Shown piece by piece: positions 29,010 to 42,700 of a DNA stretch of 64,000 nt (position 1 is the first letter of the stretch; every line of letters starts with the position of its first letter). The position numbers were made by a program, and so were the translations under genes. The stretch spans positions 429,647,101 to 429,711,100 of the forward strand of contig OY728130.1 of assembly GCA_963277665.1 (NCBI GenBank), in the 5' to 3' direction. Under the pieces are notes generated by a model. It was not told where the DNA came from. It worked only from the letters and a program-made list of their open reading frames with translations, and made no database searches. This DNA is from Viscum album. Its lineage: Eukaryota > Streptophyta > Magnoliopsida > Santalales > Viscaceae.

Positions 29010-29259
29010 CACAATGGAAATGTTAATCAAATATTGTCTCATTAAAATTTATATTTTCTAAGAGTTATAATTGTTCTTCATCCCTAGTGTTTTAGATCAA
29101 CGACCACTATTTATCAGCATCACTATTGAGAAAATACACTACAAGTGTATCCTTTTCTTTTCCACTACATCCTAATACAATGAATATCTTTTCCAAAGAC
29201 ACAATCCATTTCTCACCTATAGTTGGATTAGTAGGATCACTAAATTATTGGGAAATTTG
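29010..29259 (-). pseudogene. Ty3/gypsy gag fossil (element E)
   Basis: The minus strand from 29,259 reads FSDPTNPTIGEKWIVSLEKI, then F, a short spacer and LGCS, then LNSDADK, a stop, and WSLI, followed by a KNTRDEE-like segment and a spaced NETIFD segment. This is the plant gypsy Gag core: W...LEKIF..L.CS, an A..WW pair about 20 residues on, then the W..F...F...YFP region. One Trp of the WW pair is a TAG stop. The frame holds for about 80 codons with five stops. The distance from the primer site (about 690 bp) is normal for a gag leader plus the first part of gag. Confidence 0.7.
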
Positions 29260-29942
29260 TCTTATAAAATGATCAAATATAACATATTTCCATTATGGGT
29301 CATGTTTCTCTGTTTAGTAATTGTTTTTCCATAAACTAATTATGTTTCTTCTAATATCACAAATAAATTTTCTCATTCCAATACCATCTATATTTGTTTC
29401 CTCAATAGGGAAATATCGAAATTTTCTATTAAAATAATTAGAATTTTTCCTTCTATACAATGGAATATACTGGATTAGGTTATAAAATTCTGATCTTTGT
29501 ATAATTATAAATATGGTGCAATAGTTAACAAAAATTGAAAATTATAGTCATAGATAATATCATAATCATAAACATGGTTTATTTGTTGGTATAATTACAT
29601 TAAAATCCTTAACAATGGTTTATATATAATGTATGAATTATCCTATGAATTTCCAATGGTGTATCAATCTCGGAACACAATAAGGATTGTTCTCATGTAC
29701 TAGGTGACACATGATTCTGTCCTAATGCACATTTTCAAAGTTGGTATCTATAAGTGAATATATGTTAATACCATGTCAGCATGTAGTATCTAGAAATGTA
29801 TATATTGCTCTGAAGAACCACATAATCTTTACCTTAACAACATTCTATGATGTTCTTCTATACATATCATCAATGTTTATCATGGGGTTATATACCCTAA
29901 TCTTTTTTTTCAAATCTCGTTTCCACGGTTTATTCTAAACTA

Positions 29943-29955
29943 GCATTGATACCAA
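29943..29955 (-). promoter_or_regulatory. primer binding site of element E
   Basis: GCATTGATACCAA on the plus strand is TTGGTATCAATGC on the minus strand, next to the LTR end, and close to the Met-tRNA complement. Confidence 0.6.
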
Positions 29956-32900
29956 CGAGAGTTACCTAACCCCATAATCCCAAAACCAGAAACTATTACC
30001 ATTTCATTAGAATTATTACAATGAATCAAATGCTAATGTACTGAGTATTTTGATGTTTTGAAAAAAAATTATACACATGATGCATATATTACATTTAGAA
30101 AAGAAAATACATCATAATGAAAATAAACTCTCATCAAACTTCAAATGGATTCAAAAGATTAAACATCATATCCTGGGTAATGTAAACAAATATAATGGTG
30201 ATTTCCAATAATATGTAAGGTTATGTAAATTATAATCAATAATTAATTAATTTGAATAATGAACATTCTATGGTGAAATATGAGAAAACATGCCACTAAA
30301 ATAACTAGATAAAGAATAATCAAAATGAAAGGGTAAATAACTGGATAAATTATCATTTAATATATAAAATATTAATGAAATGCATCCATAGATATGTGGA
30401 ATAAAAATTTCATGGATAAATTATAACCTAGCCTAAATTTTGGAAATGATTAATTATTGGATGAAATATTTTCATGGTACATTGTACCTTTACCATCAAG
30501 ACCTTTGAAAAAAAAACGATTTAGCATATTGGATACAAAAATCCCAAAATGCTGGATAATGAATTTGAATCATGAGGATACTGAGTAATCATGGGGCTAT
30601 CTATAGCCTAAAACAACCCATGTGGTACCTGTCTAAAGCATTCCACATATATCGAATAATAGATATAAATAAAAAACAATGTTCCATATCATCAAATATA
30701 GAGATTGAATAAATAATATAGATTTATAAATAATTCCCTAAATAAGGATAAATAACAAAAAAATCTGTTGATAATGATTAATGGAAATACCATTAAATAC
30801 ATTCTTGAGGAAAATAATCTTTAAACATTACAATGTGTTCAATGCCACTTTGAAACATTTGAATCATAATACGCATAGAGTAATAAAATAAAATGAAACA
30901 TATAATATCAAAATAATATGTAGATTCATGGTATAACATATAAAATGGCATTATATAAACCATAAAAAAGAAAATTGTTTCATAACATTATATTATGCCT
31001 CATTTAAATGAAATTGAGAAGAAATACCTTACCATGAGTACAACTGGTCATGTGTGTCATTATATTCCTTAATATAAAATATTCATTAATTATTTATATT
31101 ATTTATAATATTTTTCATTTTTATTATTAATTTTTTTCACTTATTAATTTTTTTAATAGACTACTTACAAAATTATGTTTGCGTCGCCTGTTTTAACCAT
31201 ATTTTGAATGTGTGTCAAAAATAAATTTGATAGGTCTACATAAAGAAAAATGATTTATTATATAAACCCAAATAAAAAATACTTATGTCATAATTGTCAT
31301 ATTAATAAATAAATATTACTTTTTACAACAATCATGAATGGTAGTTATGAAAAATAATCTAACATTACAATCGTAGAGATGGTAAGCTGTACGTACGCAT
31401 GTGTAATATTTTCATTTATTAGTGATAAATATTAAAAGAAGCTATGTAAAATTATATCATTAAAAATTTTAATTATATCATAAATACCATGTTATTTAAT
31501 CTTATATACTTTTAAATATAGTTGTTTTTAAGAAAATGAAATCATATCAAGTCTAGGAGATTGTAGTCCACACACCCATGATCGTCATTATAACCTTTTA
31601 ATCTGTGAAAAAGGTAAAAGTGGAAATGATATATTTTCTTTTAAATAATTTAGTTATGTCATTAATATCATATATATTTTATTTATGTTAGATATTTTTT
31701 GTGAAACTTATCTTTAATACATTCTATATAATATCTGAACGCATCACATTGATTTGGGGAGGTAGTAGTCCACAATTCAGTAGATGATGTTATCTTATTT
31801 TCAAAAAACATAAAGCATGAAAGTATGTGTTATATAAAAAATATAGAAGTATTAAGAAAACATAAAAGTAATATATATCATATAAAATCAGTATCCCCAT
31901 CATATTTCCCTAATAAGAGAAGTGGTAAATAAAAAATGAACAATCATTCTTTCGGAAGGTGGTAGTTCTCCGTACAGGAACAATAATTTCATTACCCAAT
32001 AGTTAGAATGTGTGTAGGTGTAGGTATAAAGATTAAAATAAAAATATTTATATTTAGGATAATGATGTTATTATTTAATCATGAAATAAGATTAATTTCT
32101 GTGGTATATAATGAAAATAATAAAAAAGAGCTTGACGAAGGATGTTTCCTCTTCTTTGGGTAACTCCTCTAGGATTTCATTAAAGGTCTTCCTTGGATGC
32201 ATTTTTTCACAATGTGAGGTAGATAGGATGAAGGTATAGATGTTGGGAGATTATTAGAGTAACTTTCGAGAGAGATAATGGGATTTGGTGGTGTGAATAA
32301 GTGGGAGGGGTGATTTACTTTTTATAATGGAGGAGGAGGGGCATTATTTTATATTATTTAAAAGGGAAGTTAACCCACTTTTTTCCTATAAAAATTTCTC
32401 AAAACATTTTCCAAATAATATTAAGGTAATAATATGATTGATATATGTCCTTGAAATATATTTTTAAGAGTGAGTAGATCAATTTTACTCTATGTTTAAT
32501 GATTAGGCCCTTGTTATGCTTATATTTCATTTGATTGCTATAATTAATTTTAAAAATATTCACAAATAATTTTTGTCAAAAATTAAATTCAACATATTAT
32601 GAAATAGAAATTATTATGATTAAAAATTACGAATAATTTTTTTTCTGAATTCCAATCACAGATGTGGCATAAATTAATTTCAATTTAATCTAATAGATGG
32701 GATGATAATGCATGTTTAGAAAGTAAAAATGTTCAAATGATTTGTAGGTTTTATATCCAGTTTCAAGGTGAAATTGTATAAAATTTCTTAAATGGGATTA
32801 TTTTATATATAATTTTTCAAAGTGAATTATAAATGAAATTAAAAAAAAATTAATTTTACCTTATAAATAAATTAAATAAAAATTGTATTTGAATTAAAAT

Positions 32901-33672
32901 CCATTATTTGTAAATATTCATCAAAAAGGAAACATCACATAAAAATAACAAAAAATAAAAGTATCACGATTTTAATGATTTGATTTAAAAATTAAATTTT
33001 TTACTATAATATTAATTTTATAAAAGTTCCATGTTTTGGATTTGATATAGTTTATCCAAAAATGGGTTAAAAATTCTTTTTTAAAAATATAGCTTTTTAT
33101 GTGAAAAATTTGGTTTGTTCATATTTTATGTCTTTAAAATTCGTTACATGAATTTGAAGAAATATTTTATTGAATATATAATCTATATAGTACATTAATA
33201 TCACTCATAAATTTTAATTATTTAATTTATTAAGATAAAATACATTTGTGAGTGTAACTATGGTTTCTTAAAAACCATTCCATTTATATTCAAGGGGTTA
33301 TTATATTTATCTCTAATTAGATTATAAATATGGTATCCCCCATATATTTTCATCATTTAGTAAATAATATTAATGAAAATCAATTAAATGAATTGGTGTT
33401 ATCTTATTTTATTATATAACAATCTATTAATAATACATCATTGTTCAGAAAGACTTATTCTGTCATGTAATCCATACTACCAAACTATGTTTTTTATGCT
33501 TGTAATATAAGATAAGTCAGTGTTTCATTAATTAGAAAAAATATAATAGGTTTATGTAAAATATTAAATATATCATGAAGTATGGTGACTTTATATTCCT
33601 TTTTAGGCTTGGTGTTTTCTGTCATATAAACTATTATATAGAATTACCTTGTTTTATAATTATGGTGTGTTA
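29956..33672 (-). repeat. E 5' LTR
   Basis: Runs from the primer site to GGTGTGTTACA at about 33,662-33,672, which on the minus strand is a TGTAACACACC start. Noncoding and A+T-rich. Confidence 0.7.
31365..31985 (-). repeat. four ~200-bp LTR subrepeats, inverted (E 5' LTR)
   Basis: Units near 31,375, 31,555, 31,755 and 31,955, for example GGGGAGGTAGTAGTCCACAA and GGAAGGTGGTAGTTCTCCGT on the plus strand. They match the array in the other E LTR unit for unit. Confidence 0.65.
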
Positions 33673-33954
33673 CAATATGTGAAACAATTACTTGATAAAT
33701 TATATACACACAACCTATTGGACTTATTTTGATCATAAATTCATCCTAATAAGTATTTTTATTCTAATTTATAGAGGGTTTTTGAAAAATAAGTATCGTT
33801 TTTATCCATACCTTTTTATTTTATTTCCTCTCCCAAAACCATAAAATCTTCTTCATTTATTATGATATAAAAAATATTAACCCCCATGTATTGAGATGAA
33901 ATTATTTTAATTTAATAAACTAATTACATCTCCCCTTCTATCAAATAAGATACT

Positions 33955-34600
33955 AAATCATCATTTTGTTCTAAGATGGTCTAGCACATTGAGATATGAT
34001 GTCATTATTTTTTCATTATCACCTCTACTGGATTGTTATAATGATGAATTAATAGTATATATATATATATATATGATATTTTTATCATATTTATTCTTTT
34101 GTAATTATAATATCACGTATTCCTTCTTAATTTCCATTACAGGGGGATACGATAATGTCAGTCGTGTGTACGGAAGACTGCCGTCTCAAAAGCGATGTGA
34201 TTATTTTTTCACTATCTCTTTAAATGGATTGTTAAAAGGATAACGTTTATGAATATATATGATATAAAATAAATATTTATTCTATTAATTATGCATTTCC
34301 AATTCTGAAAAAAATATTATATCATTTTATTTCTTACACTAGAAAATTAAATTGTTATTCACGTGTTTGTGTGGACTACTACCTCCACGTATCGAGGTGA
34401 TTATTTCTTCATCACCACATCACATGGAAGTTAAATATAATTATATTGGATAAAATAATATGGTATTTATGATATTGTGATAATATTTTTAATTTTAAAA
34501 TATTATTTAACTTATTCTATAATTTTTTTGAAAAATGGAATTGTTACACATGAGGAGATTCAACTTATCATCTCTATGATTATTACATAGTTAATTTTTT
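33955..34600 (+). repeat. four ~200-bp LTR subrepeats (D2)
   Basis: Units near 33,975, 34,150, 34,370 and 34,555. The second, GTGTACGGAAGACTGCCGTC, is the least decayed core in the window. Confidence 0.65.
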
Positions 34601-36513
34601 GTAACTATATATTATTATTATTTTAAAAATTGTTATGTATTTATAAATATGATTAATATTTCATGATTATTATTAGTGATATGTTGAAATAATTTCCATA
34701 TTTACCACAGTAAATAAAACAAATCCATTTTGAAATAATGAACCTAATATCTTCAAAAAACCTTATGTGGACATAACTGAATATATTTTTAAATATGTAT
34801 TTTAAATTAATAAATATAATTATTTAATTATAATTTATTAATATTGAAATTTTTCTTCATAAATAAATCTATTTTTATAATCTTAATATACTGAAGATAA
34901 AGGACACATATAGAACTTCTATACTGGAGGTAAGTGTTTTGTGTCTACCTTTTTATTAATGGGAGATATATTCTATATTCACCATTTATTTTTATTATGT
35001 GGTGAATGTACAACCCCATTAAATTCAAAAAAATTAAAACCTTAGATATTATGTTTTTTGTGGTTCTATTTGAAATATTTCAGTCTTGGTGAATTAGATT
35101 TAAATTTCTAAAGTGTTAAAGAATATATTATCTAAAATTAATTATATTTATTAATAAAACATATTTATTGGAACTGTTAGGTCTTGACTATGTGTGAGTT
35201 AAATATTACTATTTTATGTTTCATTTTTAAATCATTTAATTGGGTTTACATTTGGTACATATAACTGATTTATTGATTAATTATCAAATTCAATGGTATT
35301 ATTTTTATAAGGGTTATTGGTCTCAAATTATATTTCTTTGAGACATAAATTTATGATATTATCCTATATTCATCTGTGAGATGTATATACAAACTTGTTA
35401 CATTTTATAACCTCAAAATACTTATTTTTATTATATTTAATGTATCATTTGATATTATACTTTCACAAGGCTTACGATTGAAGAGTACTGAAAGTAAAAT
35501 TGACTATATATTACAATATCATTTATTTCAATATTTTTTATGTTCAATGTTATTTTAGAGGAAATAATGTGATATAATTTTATTTAAAAACCTCAAATTT
35601 ATTATCCTCTCATTATAGTTGTGTTTTACTATTTTAATTTACATTTCCACCCTTATTGATTACATAGCTTCATAAAATTAATTTTTATCTGATACTGATG
35701 TTTTATTTTTAGATTATTTTATATTTCAATCCCATAATAATGTTTTTTGAAATTGTTTCAAAAAATTATTTAATTTTTTGTACAAAAATTCATCAATTTC
35801 ATTTTTATAAAATGTTGGGTTTTTGAAAAATAAAATATAATCTTCTAATGTTATTTCTAATAAGGTTCCGTTAGGTTTTTTTAAATTTTTCTAAAATAAT
35901 CACATTTAAACATATTTTCAATGAACATAAAATTACACATTACTGACCACTCATTTTTAAAGAATATATTATATTATTCAAGTATTATTTAAAAAATAAT
36001 TATCACATTTATTTTTAATTATATTTCATATTTTAAAGAACTATTTTTTAAAAAGAATAGAAATTTTCCTCAGGAAAATTTCCAAGTGATATTTCAAAAT
36101 TATTTTCAATATAAGATGTTATCATTTGTAGTTAGTTATTTAAAAAAGTTATTTTCTCAAGATTGTTTTTTTATAATCATTTAAATTTATTTACATTAAT
36201 CAATGTTAATAACCCTAGATGTTACTACCCTAAACAACGTATATGTTGTATTAATAATATCCATATTTCTTTTTAAGATGGATTATGTGATTATCATGAA
36301 ACCTATTTCCTTTTCATGGGTTATCTGAAATATGAAAGAACATTGATATTCATTCATGATTTAAAAGGGAATGAATTTAATGTTTTTATTTGTGAAAGGT
36401 ATATAGAGATTATTTATGATCAAGAGGTGTTATCAATACAACTTATAAAATGGTTTGGGACCCATTATAACTCAAGGGTGATCATAATATAAGATATATT
36501 ATAGGTGAACGTA

Positions 36514-36518
36514 GATAT
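36514..36518. repeat. 5-bp target-site duplication of element B, left copy
   Basis: GATAT just before the LTR end TGTCATG; identical to 47,729-47,733. Confidence 0.85.
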
Positions 36519-39500
36519 TGTCATGACCCATCTTCAGGGCCCGTGTCGTGACTACCCCAAGCCCGCCTTCAATAGGCCAAGGGCTGGTGACAAGCACCAA
36601 AGGCATAAATCCCTAAGCTGGGAAGCCATTGCCTTTATAAAAGTAATCAAACACAACAGAGTACGCAACATGAAGTAAACACTAAGTAAAACTGAATACT
36701 AAAGTGTGTACTGGAAAGTAAATGGGCCAGTATACCAACCCAACTGAACAACAAGTAAAGTAAAAAGGGAAAACAGACAAAGTAAAGAGCAGCTCCTGGA
36801 TTGTCCTCTTGGGTTCCTACCTGAAGGGTAGGTTTAGATTTCCACCTCATCACTCACGTCCATCATTCTCCTCCATGTGCTGACACGTCAAAAGGTCCTC
36901 CTCTGGGTACCATCTAGTCGTGGTGCTCTTGGCCTCCGTCAGCACTGTCCGTCGTCTACATCCAACACAACGATGTGTGGGCAGAGCCCATGCAGTGGTG
37001 AGTATAATGATACTCAATAGGGACCCTAAGACCTGCGATGTCCCACAATATCCACTAAGGATAAACAGTGGAATAAAGATACAATCACAAAGTATCAACC
37101 AACCCAACTTATGTATATACCCATACATATTCCTAAGTTACTAATCTCAGTCCGGCTCCAACTCTCGAGCCCAAGCACAAACCAATTCCACAAAAGAAGT
37201 AATGTTAATCACCCTGATGATGATGGTTGAAAGACATGAATCAGCTCACATAGGTATTCCACAATAGTAGAGATATATAGATGATCAGATGTAGCCACTA
37301 GATCATCTAACCAGTCGGACCCACACATGATAAAGGACTAGCTATCTCATCTAAGATGTCAGACCACATAGGATACAGGACCAGCTATTCTGTCGATCCC
37401 ACATAGGATACAGTAACAGAAGTCAGAACTATCGAACCCACAGAGGATTCTGGTACAGTAGCCGTCGTCGTCGAACCCACGAAGGATTCCCGTACAGTTG
37501 TCGTCGTCGTCGATCCCACAGAGGATTCTAGTACAGTAGTCGTCGTAGTCGAAGTCAACTCTATAGTTCCTGCACACAACACCCTCAATTTTGGGAGGGT
37601 TCACACCTCGAGTAAAGGGATCGACACATCAACTATCACGAAGTCCTAAGATGATGTATCCCGAAGTTTCGTCTCATCAAAAAAAACCCAACGTGACAGA
37701 CGATGCATCAATCGGACGCCCAGTCTGAGAGTTATTGGCTTTTTAGTTCCCGGGGCCCAGTTTGATTTACACTCGATCCAAACCCATCCATTTTTCAAAT
37801 TTGTACAAAGATCACTTAGAGTATCGCAAATGGACCGTCCCGTCGCGAGGATCTCTGTTTCGCAGACAGCGCGTCGATCAGACGCGCGGTCTAGAAGTTA
37901 TTCATATTTAATTGAAATGGGCCCGACCCATCAAGCCCAGTGGGCTGGTGGGTCGCCTCGACCCGGTTCGGTGGGTCTGACCTAGATGGGGGATGGCCTG
38001 GCCTTGTGGAGCGTGGCCCACCCACGGACCCGGCTCGATGGGTCTGGCCCGGTGGGGCGCGTCCCACCTGCGGACCCGGCCCGCCCTGCAGGCTGATTTG
38101 GTTCGCCCGACAGCGCCAGGCAGCGCCACCCCCCTTAGCATCCCGGTCAACTGTAGCCGTCCAGTTCTGTCTGGTGTATGTGGCCTGCACCGCAGCCAGT
38201 TTTTCTCTTCCGCGTAGCGCCGTATTCCATCAGCCTGACCGGTAGGTGGCTGACAGGTTCGCCCGCCGAGCGGTTCGTGGTTGCGGGCCGTGTCTCCTCT
38301 ATGTGGAAGCTGTGGGAGACGCGGTCTACCAGCCTGGTCGGCAGTAGCTAGCAGGTTCTTCAGTCCGAGTGGCCGCAGATGCGGGCCGCAGTTTTCCTCC
38401 ACGTGGCCGGCCTGCGGTCATCGCATTCGGTCATCGCCGCCTCCTGTCGCCGTCGACTCTAGTCACCATCGAATCCGGTCTCCATTACCTCTTCTGACCG
38501 CCATGTCCTGTATATCCACAGACTCTTTCCTACAGCATGGTGCGACCGCACCACGCCCTACCGGCTCCACCTCCATTATCAACGCAATCAAGAATCAATG
38601 GAGGGTCGCCAGGTAGTGTTCGTTCGTCCCGCGCCCTCTGCGTTAGGTGATAACATTTTGGCCACCATTATTCCAAAATAAATGTCGAAGTTCATGGATA
38701 TAATTCTTACATAAAAATAAATGATCCAAATTCCCCCTACCTTGATTCAAATAACATTGTCGATGTCACGGAAGAAGGTGTCATGGATGATGGACGCCAT
38801 TCCGTCAATGTCGGAGAGAATGACGTAGTCGTTGGTGGTGTCCTTTGTGGATGGAATCTTCTCCCTTGGCACGGAGGAAGAGGAAGGAATACATGAATTC
38901 TTTGCGGGCGTCGCCTCAATTTCTTACCTCGGTCGAAGAAGGAAGATGATGAAGTTCCTTGTGTTATTCGCTGGAGAGGGTGACGTCCTCCCAATTCCTC
39001 CACGTTCCCCAAAACAATATTTTCCAACCCCAAAATAATAGCTTTTGATATTATTTTTATCCTTGACATCAATTCAAAATAAATAAAATTAATTAATTAA
39101 TTAAGGGAGCTTAATTAATAAATTTTATGGTGTTAGCACATTAATGAGAGAAGGTTGGGGGTTTAAAATTTAAAAGAAAAGAGAGGTGGCCCCATTAATT
39201 CAAAGGGGAGTCCAAGAGTTTCAATGGGGGGTTTTTAAGGGAGTTGAGGGGTTTGGTGTTCATGTGGGACCCACCAAAAAATATCCTCCCATGGAAGGTT
39301 ATGTCGGGTGTGGGCCCCACCTCCAACTTCCCTTTGGTTGATTTAACCACCACCTACATAAAAATATGTTAATCATATTTGTATTTATTTTAATCAGAAA
39401 ACCACCTAAAATAACATCCAACCTATATAAAACGCAACTGCGGTAAAGGTCCCCTTAACTGAATACTAGCGTTGTGAGTTCATCGGTGTCCTCAGATTTC

Positions 39501-39687
39501 AATTCTGGGTATCGGTTCAAAAGATAGAAAAACCCGCATGTACGTTTACTGAAAGTTCCCGAAAAAAACATCAGAAAATGATTCCGGGCACACCGGGCCT
39601 CAGAATTAGGTGCCGTCAAAAACTGTGTACTCGTAAAATTCCAAATAATTTAGAAAAACATTTCCTTGAAATTTCCGAGTCTTTACA
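36519..39687 (-). repeat. B 3' LTR
   Basis: 3,169 bp, from TGTCATGACCC at the left to CTTTACA at the right (TGTAAAG on the minus strand). It contains a decayed copy of the LTR hairpin at 37,108-37,137, a block of GGATTC/GTCGTCG repeats at about 37,310-37,560, two ~165-bp subrepeats at about 37,700-37,905, and a G+C-rich core at about 37,915-38,620. Open frames here on both strands (for example 37,891-38,402 and 37,940-38,616) come from base composition and are not genes. Confidence 0.9.
37108..37137 (-). repeat. LTR hairpin, decayed copy (B 3' LTR)
   Basis: Counterpart of 45,114-45,143 and 57,969-57,998. Several stem bases have changed so the pairing is no longer perfect. Confidence 0.6.
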
Positions 39688-39700
39688 TTACCCCAAATTG
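39688..39700 (-). promoter_or_regulatory. polypurine-tract position of element B
   Basis: On the minus strand this reads a G-rich stretch ending GGGGTAA directly before the LTR start TG. It corresponds to GAGGTGGGAGTAA in element C. It would prime plus-strand DNA synthesis. Confidence 0.55.
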
Positions 39701-39733
39701 GGGATTTACGTCCCCATAAATCTACAACACACA

Positions 39734-42700
39734 CTAGGGAAACAAATAAGGGTATTGAGCACGCATCTGAGCCTCTTTCTCCCATGTGCTCTCTTGGAGG
39801 TTCCCATGCTGCCAGTGAATGCACACCAAAGGAATCGAAAGTCCATGTAGGAAACACTCCTATCGATCCTCAATATCTACTGGGACCTTCGTGAAAGACG
39901 CCACGTCATCCATGTCCTGATCTCTGTGGTCGATGATGTGGGACAGGTCGTGCACCTATCTCCTCAGCTGTGATACATGGAATACATTGTGCACCCGATG
40001 CAACTAAGGTGGAAGGGCCAAGCAGTAAGCCACCACACCTACCCAGATGAGTACCTGAAAAGATCTGATGAATCGCGGAGACAACTTTCCGCCTCAGCCA
40101 AATCTTCCTAGACCTCATTGGGGTGACACCCGTAGAAAGACACGGTCACCATCCTCGAACTCCAGTGGTCTCCATATCCTATCACCATATAACTTCTTCC
40201 TGCTCTGTGCAGTCTTCATCCGCTCCTAGATGATCCACACCTTCTCCATCGTAGCCTACACCATTTTGGTCCTACAAGTGTTGACTCCCCTGGGTCAGTT
40301 CAGTACAGAGGTGATATGCATGGTCGGTCGTACAGTACCTCATAAGGTGCTATCCCAATGGTGAAATGGTATCTATTGTTGTACAAAAACTTCACCAAGG
40401 GTAAGTGATCCTCCCAATTGCAACCAAAGTTGAGGAAAAATGCACAGAGCATGTCCTCGAGACTCTAAATGGTCTTCTCAGTCTGACCATCCATCTGAGC
40501 ATGGAATGTGGTGCTCACGAAAAGATGCATCCCGAAAGCCTCCTACAACCCCTTTTATAGCCAGTATGTGAATCAGGCATCTCAATCAGAGATGATCATT
40601 GATGGAACACCTTGAAACCGTACGATCTCCTGTAATTAGAGGCATCCCAAGATCTCTACCGAGACCTGCTCTCTAATCGGTAGGAAGTGGGCCGACTTGG
40701 TGAGTCGGTCAGCAATTACCTAGATAGAGTCATGTCCTCTGGATGTGTGTAGAAGTCCCATCACAAAATCCATGGATATCCCATCCCACATCCACTCTAG
40801 GACCTATAAGGGCTGAACCATGCCTACTGGTACCTGGTGCTCCGCCTTCACTTGCTGACAAGTGAGGCATCACGAGACAAACTCTACTACTGCCTTCTTC
40901 ATACCCGGCCCCTAGTGTTGTCGTCTGATGTCCTGATACATCTTCTCCACTCCTAGATGTACCACTATAGGGGAAGTGTGGAACTCCCTCAACACCTCCT
41001 CCTGTATTGAAACCGGTACCATGATACGTCTTTTAAATAGGATGACATTCTCCCCACCTTCAGAAAACCCATCAGGTTCCAGCCCTGATGACATCTGAGC
41101 ATGTCACGTCTCACAGTCAACGTCCCCACGTTGTGCCTATCTAACTCGTAGAAGAAGTGGAGGAGTGACTATGAGAGACTGAAGAAAGGCTGCTCCATCT
41201 CTATCCACAAAGGATATCTACAACGTGGCCAGCTGCTCTGTCGCCTCTCCAAGAAGCTGAATGCCTGATCTCCAAATGAGAGCATCTTCTACAACGTTTC
41301 CCTTTCCACTAGTATAGACTATCTCGATGTCATAGTCTTGGAGGAACTTGATCCATCGTCGTTGTCTCAGGTTCAGTTTCTTCTGTGAGAAGATATACCT
41401 CAGACTCTGGTGGTAAGAGTAGACTGTAAAATGCTCGCCCATCAAATAGTGCCGCCACATCTTTAAGGAAAATATCACTGCTACTAACTCCAGGTCATGG
41501 GTAGATTAGTTATGCTTGTGCTATCTCAAATTTTGTGATCCATACGCGATCACTGCCCTCTCCTACGTTAGGACACACCTGAGTCCGGTCCCCGATGCGA
41601 TGCAATAAACTATGTGTCGTGCTCCCTCCTCTGGTATCCTCAAGATGGGTGCACTGGTCAACCTCTACCTCATCTCGTGAATGCTCTGCTGGAATATATC
41701 TGAACACATGAAGGGTTTACCCTTATTCGTCAATGCTGAAAGCGGTGCTTCTACTCTAGAGAAGTATGGCACAAATCTCAAATAGTACCAAGCCAGACCC
41801 AAGAAACTCCGCACCTCCATCAAAATCCTAGGTGGCTCCCAAGCAATAACTGCCTCAATCTTCAGTGGATCCACTGCAACTCTAGCCTCCACGATAACGT
41901 GACCCAAGAAGTTAACCACTCGAATCCAGAACTGGTACTTCGAGAGCTTACCATAATGATGGTTCTCTCGGAGTTTTTCCAGTACTACACACAAATGGTA
42001 TGTGTGTTCCTCCTCAATTTTCAAGTAAATCGGTTTGCTATTGATGAAGACTATGACAAAGTGATCGAGGTATTGCTGGAAGATCCTGTTCATGAGACTC
42101 ATGAACACTGTAGGAGCATTGGTTATGCCGAATGGCATAACCATGAACTCGTAGTGGCCATACCGACACCTTAATGTTGTCTTCTGGACATCCTCATCTT
42201 GAACTCTAAGCTGGTGATATCCTAACCTGAGGTCTATCTTAGAGAACCATCATGCTCCCTTGAGATAATCAGAGAGGTCATCAATACTCGGGAGTGGGTA
42301 CTTGTTCTTCACGTTCACCTGCTTCAGGAAAAGGTAGTCAAAACACAGTCGCAAGCTCCCATCTGCCGTCTTGGCGAACAAAATCGGAGATGCCCAGGGT
42401 GAAACACTAAGTCAGATAAATCCATTCCACTGTAAGTCCTCTAGCTATACCTGCATCTCACGAAGCTCGGAGAGAGACATATGATATGCTAAAGAAGATA
42501 TCGGTGTGGTCCCGGGGTATAGGTCAATGTAGAAGTCTACCTCTCTATGAGGAGGTAGTCCGGGAATGTCATCAGGGAAAAGATCTACGTATTGATCCAC
42601 CACAACAGGAAAAAATGGACTCTGCACATCAACCGATCCAAGGTTGAGACTATCCAACTGATGTGTGATCAGCATACCCCTCCTCTGTGTAAGTCCATCC

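Larger units (their letters stand above)
27203..29955 (-). other. internal segment of element E
   Basis: 2.75 kb between the two E LTRs. It holds the gag fossil at 29,010-29,259 close to the primer site. A minus-strand string FIDDILI at about 28,365-28,385 might be a trace of RT, but its surroundings do not read as RT and I do not rely on it. The 74-aa minus frame at 27,390-27,614 has no recognisable features. Confidence 0.55.
23480..33672 (-). mobile_element. LTR element E, minus strand, inserted in D2
   Basis: Two minus-orientation LTRs of almost equal length (23,480-27,202, 3,723 bp; 29,956-33,672, 3,717 bp) enclose a 2,753-bp internal segment with a primer site and a gag fossil. The two LTRs share many phrases about 6.45 kb apart, for example ATCCATAGATATGT (23,910; 30,387), CATGTGTGT with TATATTCCT (24,580; 31,040) and GATGGTAAG.TGTACGTACG (24,908; 31,378). 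The D2 LTR breaks at 23,480 and resumes after 33,672. No clear target duplication remains. The internal segment is too short for gag-pol, so E is either an internally deleted copy or a non-autonomous family. Confidence 0.75.
33673..36518 (+). repeat. D2 LTR, part 2
   Basis: Resumes the D2 LTR after element E. At about 33,788 it realigns with D3 at about 51,180. It holds the subrepeat array and a (TA)n tract at about 34,055-34,072, then is cut at 36,518 by element B. The target site is GATAT at 36,514-36,518. No gene; the 84-aa plus frame at 33,989-34,243 runs through the subrepeats and is not coding. Confidence 0.7.

Noticed and set aside
37891..38616. Overlapping open frames of 74-164 codons on both strands
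   Set aside because: They lie in the G+C-rich core of the B 3' LTR, overlap each other on opposite strands, and are not kept in the other B LTR; no domain is recognisable.
41899..42174. 91-codon plus frame across the B RT region
   Set aside because: It is antisense to the RT core of element B.
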